From: Pempheris klunzingeri
Lineage: Eukaryota > Chordata > Actinopteri > Acropomatiformes > Pempheridae
DNA length: 64,000 nucleotides
Direction of reading: 5' to 3'
Assembly (NCBI RefSeq): GCF_042242105.1
Contig: NC_092014.1
Coordinates: forward strand, 7,041,874-7,105,873
Shown: piece after piece, positions 14,601 through 24,567 of the stretch
Layout: each line of letters starts with the position of its first letter
How positions within the stretch are numbered: position 1 is the first letter of the stretch
Made by a program: the position numbers and the translations under genes
Notes under the pieces: generated by a model
Told to the model about the DNA's origin: nothing
Databases searched by the model: none
The model's input: only the letters and a program-made list of their open reading frames with translations

Positions 14601-14611
14601 ACGTATGTGTG

Positions 14612-14648
<37 letters not shown>

Positions 14649-15033
14649 CTGTGTCTCTGTCTGTGTTTGCGTATCCCTTCATCTCTGGGAATTCCCCTCT
14701 CCCTGCTTTTCCCTGCGACCAGCCCCTCCTCCTGTTCACGTCCAGCTGAACCAATCGGAGTCCCCGGCTTTGTGTTTCCTATTGCTGTGACACTGTAGGT
14801 CAGCGGCTGGGTCACGGGGTTACATCTCACCCGCACAGGGGGCACGTTTCCTGGTTCTTACGCGACATGTCATGGCCGACAGAGATGATTTCACATCTTT
14901 CACAACAGCCACATGGGGAGTTTTCACTGATTCTGTTCAACCAGCGTGACAGAAACTGAAAATGTGCAAAGTTTGGGAAACGCTGTCGTCAACACGGGTT
15001 TATAGAGGAATAATGATATATTGTGGTTAGGCC

Positions 15034-15070
<37 letters not shown>

Positions 15071-18000
15071 GTGTGTATGTGTGTATGTGTGTGATGGTAG
15101 TGCTAAAATGACTGTATCTGGATTCTGTCTGACTCGCTAATCCCTCCCTCCCTCCCCCATGTCTCACCCTGCTGTTTTCACACACACAGCTGTTTCCTGT
15201 TGAATGTGTGTGTGTGTGTGTGTGTGTGTTTTAAAGAGAGAGAGGGAGGAAGAGAGAGATTCACTTTTAAACTGTTGTTGAGAATCATAAGTATAAAGTC
15301 GAACTGTACAACTATTGTTTCATCCCAAAAATATTGAATTACAGACCAACGTTTGAAGCAAGTTTCACCCCATTTACCACAAATTAAATGATACACAGCT
15401 TAACATCACACCAAACCATTTTGTAAATCATTCTGCTGTGATGTAGAAAACTGAATCTACATTTGCTGCTTTCCCAGACACCCACCGGTTTCCATTCATT
15501 TCCGAACAGCATAAAAATAATTTAGCAGCTTCCGAAATCTGTCACCCGACGGTGAAGATCATCCTGCAGATAAAACACAAAACCACTCAACAGTAGCTTA
15601 GCACTGACAAAAAGGAACGCAGACTTTATGTTCACTGTGATGGATTAGACAACTCAATTTGGAGAGTCAGCTGATTGATTTTCAATTTGTACGGAAATGA
15701 GAAGAACTCAATGGCTGCCTTAAACAGCAGGAAAAAGACATGCAAAACGATCGGTGTGTGTTCCAAATCAGCAAAAATCTCAAGTATATAGACTTGTAGT
15801 TAAAAACACTCCAAATGATCATTGCAGGGACACTCATCAGAGTTGTTGGGCTGATTGTAGCTCTGATTTCTTTCTTCCAAACACAAATAAAAATAAACTC
15901 AGAGTCCGTCCCAGTCTGGTTCAGTGGATGTTGTCAGTCAGGAGGTAAAATCAGATGCTTATCGTGTTTGATGTTTGTAATTGTTTAATAAAGTCATTTT
16001 CTCATGAAGACTGTCAGGACATGTTTGATTCTTATGAGTGGAATCAGGACTTCATGTACTGGAAGAAATATGTCAATTATTATATAATTCAGCCGACACT
16101 GAAGTTCTCTCACTTCTAGCTTTGTTTGCACAGTCTCACAGTCTCTGTGGTCCACGTCTCCACATACATGTGATGTTTTCCTCGTTTCTTTTCTGCCCTT
16201 TTCTGCACAAACACAACACAAATGATCTGAAATCCATTTTAATGGAAGTCCATTTCTGTCAAAGTTAAATTACAAAAACTGAAATCCTTCCCTACCCGTC
16301 ATCCAATGTGTTGAACGCTTCTCATTCAATATGTGCTGGTTTCTTACTTTGAAGATTAAAAAGGTCTGTGTGTTGGTGGAAATATTTGTTATGTGTGAGA
16401 TGTCTAGTTAAGTAGTTTCTTGGCTACTTGACAGGGGTAGCAGAACATGCAGGAAACAAAACACTGATATATTTTCACCTTATATAGTTATTATGGCAAA
16501 TGTGTTAGTCAACTGTTGCCTGTGTACACATCCAGCAGACACAGAGCCAAATTAGCATTCATTTGGAGTCGTGTTTCTGCCAATTTGATGAATTTATGTC
16601 AAATTTTTACTCTCCTTTTACCAACTCCTGAGGGAAATGTTTGGTTCTTTAGCTCCTAAATGCTCCACTGTGTTCACCAGCTAGTCGCTCTCTTTGTCTG
16701 CCTGCTATTTAGCTCTGGACAGGCAGGATACATCAGAGCTGTTTCATTAAAACCAACTGCTGCTAGAAACAAGCCTAATGATGTTTGTGGGAAAAGCAAA
16801 ATAATGCACTGAAAGACACCAAAATACTTGGGACAAACATACTGAGGACAAAGTTGGGTGATAATTCTCGCTGGGTTTGTAATTTGTGAGCAAATTACTC
16901 TTGTTGTCCTTGTTTTAACTGTATGTCTATTCTATGGAAGTACATTGAGAGCAACGGAAAAAAACTCCTCGTATGTGTACATATGCTTGGCCAAGAAAAC
17001 CGATTGTGCTTCTGATTTGATATGTTGTTAATATAAAAATACTGATGAGTGCAGCTTTAATGTCTCTTTATAGAACTTTATAGAGTTGTGTTAGTCGCAG
17101 TGCGGCAATCTGAACAAGTGCACCAGGTATGATTGTGAGGTGATACACTGATAAACAATGTTCCGAGTATGAGTTACATAAGTTCAGAATACAGTACTGT
17201 GCGTCAAACCTGCCTATAAAAGTAGCTTTACAAGTATGTTACAAAGAGTATGTTACAAAAAATATAACTGGGCTGATATGATTATGGTGGGTCACATGGT
17301 TTCTGTCCTTTGTTCCTGATTTGGTAGAAGACATCGATTGATGTATTATTAAGTCAATAACAGTATGACAGCTTCCATGAAATGTGAATTAAATAAGGAA
17401 GAAATACAAGAAATGAAATTGTTTAGAAGAAGTGTTGTAACCGGATTATTTGGGTCTTTTAAGGTTGGTTAATGTTTAATAAGATGACTCGATTGCATTT
17501 TGCATCTGCAATTGATTTTTTTTTCTTCCTGCCTACAGAGTGAGTCAGTCAAATACTTCCTGGATAACTTGGATCGTATTGGTCAACTGGTGAGTCACAG
17601 TGACTTGTTAAATCTGAAGTGCTCTTTGTATTTCTTCACCTCTTTCAACTTGTAAAACAAAGTTTATTCCCCCCCTCCGTTTTTTTTTTATTTTTAGAAC
17701 TATATCCCAAGCAAGCAGGACATTTTGTTTGCGAGGAAAGCGACTAAAGGCATCGTCGAGCACGACTTTATCATCAAGAAGATTCCTTTCAAGATGGTGG
17801 ATGTCGGAGGTCAGAGGTCCCAGAGGCAGAAGTGGTTTCAGTGTTTCGACGGCATCACGTCGATACTCTTCATGGTTTCATCGTCGGAGTACGATCAGGT
17901 ACCATTCAAGCACACACGTTGGTGTAAAGACAGTGTGATGATTATTCTCTTGACTTTCAGAATTACGAAATAGATGAGAAACATCAGAGAGACACAACGT

Positions 18001-18128
18001 TTGAGATTTACACAAAGCTCTCTTTGTGGTTGGCTTGGAAACTTGATTGTTCCCTCAGTCGTGGCTTCGGTTCAAATCAGCAGTCATATGATGACGAATG
18101 AATCCTTAATTGGTGCACAGATAAAACC

Positions 18129-18159
<31 letters not shown>

Positions 18160-18797
18160 ACGTGTGATTGCAGGTCTTAATGGAGGATCGGAGGACAAAC
18201 CGTTTGGTGGAGAGTATGAATATCTTTGAGACGATCGTCAACAACAAGCTCTTCCTCAACGTGTCCATCATCCTCTTCCTCAACAAAACAGACCTGCTGG
18301 TGGAAAAGATTCGCACAGTGGACATCCGCAAGAACTTTCCCGAGTTCAGAGGAGACCCACGCAGGCTAGAGGATGTACAGGTACATGCACACACGCGCAC
18401 ACACCAAAAACACAGAGCTTGCACATGCTTACATTTAAAAAGCAAATTAGAAACCTGGTCACCGGCCAAGAGATCGACTTTCCTCTGAAGAAAACTAGCT
18501 GGGGAAACCTTGTTTTGTCTAATCCCTACCTGAATTACAGCAAGGGTTTCTCATAGACATTTAAGAAAAATCTGATTACTATAGAAAGCTGACTGTCACC
18601 TGGTTACTTAAGCGTCCCTGCTTTGCTCTTTCCAGGCGTTCCTGGTGCAGTCGTTCAGCCGCAAGAGGAGGAACCGAGGGAAGCCGCTCTTCCACCACTT
18701 TACCACTGCTGTAGACACAGAAAATATCCGTTTTGTCTTTCACGCCGTCAAGGACACCATCCTGCAGGAAAACCTCAAAGATATCATGCTGCAGTGA
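1665..18797 (+). CDS. gna12: G protein subunit alpha-12, complete, six coding exons
   Basis: GTPase alpha subunit of the G12/13 class. It couples plasma-membrane receptors to RhoGEFs and RhoA. Coding exons: 1665-1982, 7137-7355, 17539-17589, 17698-17898, 18174-18380, 18636-18797, giving 385 aa (human about 381). Seen: Cys11 in the N-terminal [13 protein letters not shown] (the family's palmitoylation site); P-loop GAGESGKS at 67-74; switch I Arg in ARKATKG near 209; switch II DVGGQR with Gln235; NKTD at 300-303; TTAVDTE near 355; C-terminus DIMLQ. The basic N-terminus and DARDKLGI segment fit GNA12, not GNA13. The start is the only ATG giving the family N-terminus. Odd: the last mammalian exon is split here by introns at 17899-18173 and 18381-18635. 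Confidence 0.97.
2145..2480 (+). repeat. Dispersed fish repeat, family A (ATTAATCGATTA-ended)
   Basis: Starts with gattaatcagttagtcgattgg. Carries the diagnostic stretches tccaaatgtgaa, gaccaaaccattgttgatta and ttgagaaaataa. Strongly decayed. Family recognised from recurring copies in teleost introns. Confidence 0.55.
2577..2635 (+). repeat. (TG)n microsatellite
   Basis: 59 bp of uninterrupted TG in gna12 intron 1. Confidence 0.97.
3095..3312 (-). repeat. Dispersed fish repeat, family A, reversed
   Basis: Reads as the reverse of the copies at 2145 and 4265: cagtaacaattaatc, aatgtcagaaaatagtc and tccaaagtgaag occur in the expected order. Confidence 0.45.
4265..4462 (+). repeat. Dispersed fish repeat, family A, best copy
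   Basis: Well-kept stretches: acatttgaggacgtcatctt, gggctttgggaaac, gaccaaacaacaaatcgatt and aatcgagaaaac. Probably a non-autonomous DNA transposon, since the ends are inverted ATTAATC/GATTAAT runs. Confidence 0.65.
6120..6352 (+). repeat. Dispersed fish repeat ending in an ATAAA-rich tail
   Basis: Carries the order of motifs common in teleost genomes: ctctttgaatttct, catttcttccagatttt, gggttttttagaggattttcc, ttgtgggc, then ttaagctgtacaaataaa. Decayed. Confidence 0.5.
7727..8236 (+). repeat. Non-autonomous DNA element with imperfect terminal inverted repeats
   Basis: Left end ggtcccatattctgctcatt pairs with a right end containing aagtgcattttgcataat. Internal landmarks agtgggcgga and ccccttatga-tg-tcataagggg (a 22-bp palindrome at 8061-8082) match a frequent teleost family. 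No transposase. Confidence 0.6.
10195..10320 (+). repeat. Dispersed fish repeat, family B fragment
   Basis: Shares gtggagcgttta, agcagctaaagagc and ctcaggagct with the fuller copy near 20640-20760. Confidence 0.4.
11447..11476. repeat. 30-bp perfect palindrome without spacer
   Basis: Arm of 15 bases (tatatgtatgtatac) followed directly by its exact reverse complement. Alternating purine/pyrimidine. Lies in gna12 intron 2. Confidence 0.95.
11600..11856 (-). mobile_element. tRNA-derived SINE, 5'-truncated, minus strand
   Basis: Read on the minus strand: a B-box-like GATTCGAGTCC (about 11812-11823), then ggactggtagttggagaggt, ttcacctcctgggca and gagcaagccactgaac, ending with ataggtcctgtgtgtga. 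This is the layout of a SINE very common in percomorph fish. The A box end is missing. Confidence 0.7.
11963..12223 (+). mobile_element. tRNA-derived SINE, AFC-like, near full length
   Basis: tRNA head with A box TGGCTCAGCGG (11973-11983) and B box GTGATTCGATCCC (12015-12027). Body has gtgtccttgagcaagacact and gaaccccagcttgctcc; tail has aaagcactttgagtagtcga and ends catttaccat. Matches the order of the cichlid AFC and related SINEs. I could not fix a target-site duplication. Confidence 0.8.
12783..12899 (+). repeat. Polypurine (GA-rich) tract
   Basis: About 115 bases almost wholly A and G on the plus strand. The long ORFs on both strands here are a by-product. Confidence 0.85.
14236..14324 (+). 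repeat. (CA)n microsatellite pair
   Basis: Two CA runs (14236-14259 and 14282-14324) split by a short spacer. TG runs follow at about 14612-14647, 15038-15068 and 15204-15230. Confidence 0.9.
16600..16810 (-). repeat. Dispersed fish repeat, family B, reversed
   Basis: Contains accaactcctgagggaaat, tttagctcctaaatgctcca and caccagctagtcgct, the reverse of motifs in the copy near 20640-20760. Confidence 0.45.
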
Positions 18798-20439
18798 CCT
18801 TCACGCTGCAGACGACTGTAAACTGTGAAATCAGCCATGAATCCAGGCCTTGAGGACCACAGAGCAGGCCCGCTTTGTTCTGACACTACAGCCCACGAGT
18901 GCATATTAACATTGACCCATGGAGCAGCTAGTTGACCCACATAGTGGATTTAACTGTGGAGCCATGAAGAGACTCTGGTTGGCCTATGTCGGCCCCTGTG
19001 GAAATTGTGAGGATCATAGAGGACACAATCCTGCATTTAACCTGTATAAATGTGCGTATGCTGGAAAGACAGTCGCCCTCTCCTTCTTGTAGCATGGTCT
19101 CACCTTCATACACGTGTTAGAAAATATTTTACATACAAAAAAGTTTGAGAAAAGCACCAATTACATGACATGAGCACTGAAAGTGTTTTTTTCTCAGATG
19201 TATATATGACTAATGACAACCCTGTCACTAAACCAAGTCAGACTGCTGACGGTTGAACAGTAGCTGGATCACACTGTGTGAGCAAGAAGTAGGAGGAGAG
19301 ATGAGGGAAAAGAAAGAAAGAATAAGGAAGAAAGAAAGTGTAGAGCGAGCTGAAGAATGCCTTGTCCTAATGTACACGTGACAGAGGGAGAGGGGTGAGG
19401 GTTTGGGCTCATACTGGTCATATGCTGTGTTATGTGATAAGGTTGCACAAGTGTTCCTGTCAATGAACTTTAACAGAGGAATGAGACGAGTCTCTCTTAT
19501 GCTCCATGTTCTCCCCTGTGCTGTCTTTCTCTCTATCTTTAACACTCCTCTCCTGGTTGTGTTTATTCTCCTGCTCCCGCCATTAAAGATGAACAGCTGC
19601 AGATATCAAGTCTTATCCCTCTTATCCTATCCCTCTCCTCTCCTCTCCTCTGTGACACAATAGGCAGATTGTTCGTCCCCTCCCTCTCCTGCAGAAACAG
19701 TAGACGGTCAAATTAGAGACTTCTCTAAGAAATACGCAGACACAGAAACACACAGCTCCTGTTCTTGCATGAATTATGGTTCATTTGTGTCCCAATGTCT
19801 TCTATTTCTCACCAACATCCCAGTAGATGTACCACAATAGCCTGGACTTAACTTGAGGCATATTCTAAGTATCACCTTGACAAGAATGCTACGGTTACAC
19901 TCCTTGTTCCCATTATTTTGTCCTGTAAACATGAAGGGAACAGCAGAGAATGACAGGGCTGAACTGTAAATGACCTTATTCCCACGTTGCCAGCGGCCAT
20001 TTTGGACTTCTGTTGTAGTCGGGGTGGGGAGTCAACCTAGAAGATTGGAACAAAACACCAAAACTGTAGCAAGTGACCAAACAAGCCTGAACAAAAACAG
20101 GGAAATTAATGATCCACAATGAGTTTCTTTCCTCCACAGAGCCTGGTGTTTTTTATACTTCTATACCAAGTCACATAGAAGAAAGTCATCATCCGTTTGT
20201 TTGTAGTCAGTTAAACCACTGGTTAGGTTTAGCGCTGCAATAGATATTTGATTAGTCAATTAGTCAACCAACAGAAATCAGCAACAATATGACCGGTCAA
20301 TACATTCTGATTTGAATGTGATTGAATTCCGGCAAAGCAACCAATTTAAAGACTTCATCTGTGGCTCTAGGAAATTGTCTTCACTATTTTGTAAAATTTT
20401 CAGCTGCACTTGTCAATATTTTTATGTTACAATGGAAAA

Positions 20440-20758
20440 GATTACTGTTTACTGTGGAGGGAGTCGTTTAAGTGATGAAGCAACAGGGAATTATCACTCA
20501 ACCCTGCAGTTTCCAGCAGCTCTACTGAGCGTTTTAGTGTCTTTCAGCTCATTGTTTTGGTTTTACAGCCCACAACACGGCTCACTCAAACAGCAGGCGG
20601 CTTCACACCACCTGCTCAGTATCAGACAGCAGACAGCCAATGTTAGTAGCTAACAAACATACTGGAGCGTCCAGCAGCTAATGAGCCAGATTCTTACCTC
20701 AGGAGTTGGTTAAGACCAAACCAGAGCTAAAAGTGGAGTGAATGTTAGTATCACATTA
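20440..20758 (+). repeat. Dispersed fish repeat, family B
   Basis: Landmarks: tttcagctcattgttttgg, ggagcgtccagcagctaatg, cctcaggagttggttaagac and aaccagagctaaaagtggag. Recurs elsewhere in the window. Confidence 0.55.
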
Positions 20759-20764
20759 AATAAA
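20759..20764 (+). terminator. Candidate poly(A) signal of gna12
   Basis: AATAAA about 2 kb past the stop. An ATTAAA near 19583 is an earlier option. The signal lies at the edge of a dispersed repeat, so it may not be used. Confidence 0.25.
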
Positions 20765-20823
20765 GTGACCAGAGGCACGACTCCAAATCAATGTTGCTCT
20801 GTATCAACTTTATATGGTGATAA

Positions 20824-21077
20824 TACACTCAGTGGCAACTTTATTAGTTGTGTCTCAAGGCAAGTATCTAATAAGGCAATCATGTGGCAGGAACTCAGTA
20901 CATAAAAAGTTCAGTTGTAGTTCAGACCTAACATCAGAATGGGGAAGTTTCACACAGGATCGTTTGAGTACCTTAAAAACTGCTGATCACGTCCATCGGC
21001 CTGTAATGTTTACAGAGAACTGTGTGAAACTACCAAGTTTTAGAAAGCTGTACCTAATAAAATGGCCACTAAGTGTA
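20824..21077 (+). mobile_element. Tc1/mariner remnant with both inverted ends, internally deleted
   Basis: Left end tacactcagtggcaacttta and right end ataaaatggccactaagtgt are the ends of a common fish Tc1-type element, both bounded by TA. Inside, catgtggcaggaactca and catcagaatggggaag survive. About 250 bp remain, so it cannot encode a transposase. Confidence 0.85.
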
Positions 21078-22720
21078 TGTTGTGCTCACAGCTTTTTGAA
21101 ACGCCCCCTAGCAGGTTTAATGTTGATTCATTCATTCGTTCATTTAATCAAAACAAGTGTCCACAGATTAACCACTAATTACAAAATCACTTGTTGCAGC
21201 CATATTTTACCAGTGAGAGTCAGCTGGTAATGTAGCATAAGTAAAAAGTACTGTTGCCATGGTTACTTGCATTTAAATACCTTTCTGCTCTGATTTATGA
21301 GCAGAACTATGTCTGAGGTGTGATTTTAATGGCTACCTGCTCCCCAACCAGAAACATTTGTTTTCAGAACTTGTTAAAAATTTGAACCCATATCCTTCTT
21401 TTGATTCCTCCAATCAGTTTTTCTAATGTGTTTTGAAGTGGAGAATCCATGAAATGAAAATGCTGACTTGATTCCTAACATTGGCATCATGTGCATTGTG
21501 GTACGCAGCAGAAAGACACAGCTGGGCTGCTCCTCCCACCCTGAGTATTAATTCCTAATGGCCTTGAGGGGAATGAGGCTCATCACGAGCACTTCCATGC
21601 ACCGTATTATAAGACTGTATTAAACTGTGTAATTTGTTTGTGTTTGCATAGTGATTTATGGCCCTTTTGTGCATGTCCATACATCTTGTACATAGGATAC
21701 TGTAAGTATTTGACTGACACTGTGTGTAATGTGGTAATCTTACAATACAAACACCACTCTGTCTAACAGTATCACTGTAAATGTTAACATTGCTGCAACA
21801 TTTGCCGTAAACTAACCTACCTTTTCCACTCACAAGTTTTTTTGTAAGTTTCGTCATTGCACTGGATGTGTCCTGGAGAGAAAACAACCAGAAAGGAAAT
21901 GGTCTGGGGGGGAAAAAGGCAATGAAACAAATAAACAGGCGACAGACTTTTAAAGGCAAGCAGGATGGAGGCAGAGGATGAAAAGAGGAAGGTCTTCTGC
22001 TGTTGTTTTTTGTTTCCCAGTGCCTTGGCTCTGTGCTCTGTGGTGAAATACACTGCCGTTTGCTGACATGCTGTTTCTTTATTTTCTCAGTGTGGGCGCC
22101 TGCGTGTGTTTGAGTGTGTATACGGAAAAGCAAGAGGTCAAGACCCTCTGAGCTGGAGAGTGAAAAGTGCTAGAAAGATTAGCAGACAGAGGCAGAGAGA
22201 CAGAGACATGTGGAAAAAAATATTCAAATATGTTTTTCTTGTATCCTGGGGCAGTTTTATGAACATGAGAGGCCATCTTGCAAAGTCAAAACGCAGAGAA
22301 TTGAGCTCCTGATAATTAATGTCATACTGATGTACAGCCTGGAGGCATTCATTCCACATAATGTAATATAAACCTCATCAGCCAGAGATATCAGACCGTC
22401 GGCCCTAAGAGTAACGCTGAAGTCAGGCGATATCTCCGTTACCCAGCAGAGTCTGACCTTTGCTTTGGCTTTTAATCAGAGGAGCTCTGATACATAACAG
22501 ACTGCAAGTCTCGAGAGAGAGGGAGGGAGCACAGAAACAACTAGACCAGAGTATTAGAGTTGTTTTAGAAATCACTAGTTAACATAGATTTATTTGCACA
22601 GGAAGTGAGTAGAATGTAATTTAAGGTCTTAACATACACCGCACAAACACATGTGACAGCCTACGGGACCTCTGGAACCACAAAAGACAGAAGTGACCCT
22701 GTGAATGCTTAGGCACAGAC

Positions 22721-22821
22721 GGGGGGAGGGACAGACAAAGGGAGGAAGAGGGAATACAAGAAAAAGTAAGAGGATAGAGGGAGGGAGGGGGAGAGAGAGT
22801 AGAGGGGGAGGAGGAGGAGGT
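22721..22821 (+). repeat. Polypurine tract
   Basis: About 100 bases rich in GGGA/GGAG. Partly complementary to the CCCT array at 22911-22952. Confidence 0.85.
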
Positions 22822-22910
22822 CATGTTTCCTCTGTTGAGCCCACTTCCTGTCCTGATCCCAAAATGGAGAGACTGTAAGAACGACATCCCTTTGCAGAGC
22901 CTGTTTCAGT

Positions 22911-22950
22911 CTCCCCCTCCCTCCCTCTCTCCCTCCCTCCCTCCCTCCCT

Positions 22951-22981
<31 letters not shown>
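22911..22981 (+). repeat. (CCCT)n array followed by (AC)n
   Basis: CCCT-type repeat to 22952, then AC repeat to 22981. Confidence 0.95.
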
Positions 22982-22983
<2 letters not shown>

Positions 22984-23789
22984 TAGAGAAACCCAAACCA
23001 GTCTCCCGCGGTATCCTACAAAGGAGATGAGAGGGAAAAGCAGGGAGCAGAAAAATATATCCCCAGTGGTCTCTGAAACATAAGGAAGCCTTCGTTTATA
23101 GAGGCAGAGAGGCGCAGGACATTTTGTCCTCAAGTTGCACTGCACCATGTGTTTGTTATATGTGGCCTATATATGTGTGTGTGTGTGTGTGTGTGTGCTA
23201 ACTAAATGCTGTGGTCAGCATCAAAACATCAGAATAGTTTAAGTCATTAAATGAAGTTGAAAGTGAAATTGACTTTATCCGTGTCTTAAGAGGAACAAAT
23301 AGCAACTTGCAACATAATCAAATGATTTTTTTCTTACTTCTTTTTACTTTAATTGAACTAATGTTCCTGTGCTACTGAGTCTTTACCTGATAGATATCGT
23401 TCCTGCGTGGAATAGTTCACTGACTTTGGATTTAACACACAGAAAACTTAATAATATCTAAATATCCTATAACTCCCCATAATTTGACCTAAGAAAGGCT
23501 CATCACCTGCCATTAGCATTAGATTGACGCAGCTGATTAAAAGCTATGAGACGTGCATCTGTAAAGATAAGATGCTGCCATCTTTTTTGTGCATGCTGAT
23601 GGAATAGAAACAGAAATTGGTAGTTGGTTGATAAAGTGATTACGTTGCTCCTCACAATGAACGTTAACCCATCCTGAGATATTCAGCTGCCCTAGACTGT
23701 CTGTACTCGTTGCTGTGGTTTTCTGGAGAAAAAAAAAATCAGGCCACCAAAAAAATGAAACATCAAATGTCCTGCCATTTATGCAGAAC

Positions 23790-24150
23790 ACCATGGCAAC
23801 CACCTATTAAAAACGTAGTGACACCCCAGCAACTTACCCTGATTCAAAATATGTTAGCAACACTTTTCTAGACACATGGCAACTGCCTCACATCACCTTA
23901 GCAACCACCTAGTAGCCATAGGAACCACCTCGTAATACCCTAGAAACATATCAGAACATATTAGCATTCACCTAGCAACACCAGAAACGACCCCAAAGAC
24001 CACACATGTAAATGCACAATGAACCACCGCAAACAACATTTAAGCGGCTCCGTCATGCAAACTTCTCAGTAACACCAGAAAACCAGCTAGCAAAAAATTG
24101 CTTGCTCCCATTGTCACCTTTGTAGCTACATGGCAACCGCTAAACACCTT
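23790..24150 (+). repeat. Degenerate minisatellite built on agcaaccacct
   Basis: Many spaced variants of tagcaaccacctagcaacac across about 360 bp, such as ggcaaccacctatt, gcaaccacctagtag and ttcacctagcaacacc. A known type of vertebrate tandem repeat, here strongly mutated. Confidence 0.6.
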
Positions 24151-24337
24151 AATGTAACACTAGCCTGAAAGTGTAACCTTTCTACACTTTAATAAGTTAT
24201 GGATAGTTAATGCATTAGTTAATACATTAGAGAACTAGTAGATATTAGAGGTGTTGGAGAGATATTAGTGAAATTTCAGGAAGGTCACTTGACTAGCAAA
24301 TACAGACGTGAGTGCCACCACACACATGTATCTTCAT

Positions 24338-24371
<34 letters not shown>

Positions 24372-24528
24372 TGGTGGTGGGTTGAGAGTGTACTCGGCTG
24401 CATGTGTGTGAGTGAATGTGGTCTCATGACTCTGGTTAAGATGATGTTTCCCTTAGGCTGTTTTGATTGGACCAACAGCTGAACTCTGATATTTAATAAT
24501 GAGCCAAGTACTCCCTCAGTTTCTGCCT

Positions 24529-24532
<4 letters not shown>

Positions 24533-24564
<32 letters not shown>
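24533..24564 (+). repeat. (CA)n microsatellite
   Basis: CA run of about 30 bp. A TG run lies at 24341-24371. Confidence 0.9.

Positions 24565-24567
<3 letters not shown>

Larger units (their letters stand above)
7356..17538 (+). other. gna12 intron 2
   Basis: 10.2 kb, no coding exon seen. Holds a TIR element (7727-8236), repeat copies near 10200-10320 and 16600-16800, a 30-bp palindrome (11447-11476), two SINEs (about 11600-12223), a purine tract (about 12783-12899) and CA/TG arrays at 14236-15230. Confidence 0.7.

Noticed and set aside
18085-18130. Box C-like ATGATGA in a gna12 intron as a snoRNA
   Set aside because: No matching D box or terminal stem was found.
1665-18797. Calling the G protein gna13
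   Set aside because: The N-terminus, DARDKLGI and [12 protein letters not shown] fit GNA12.
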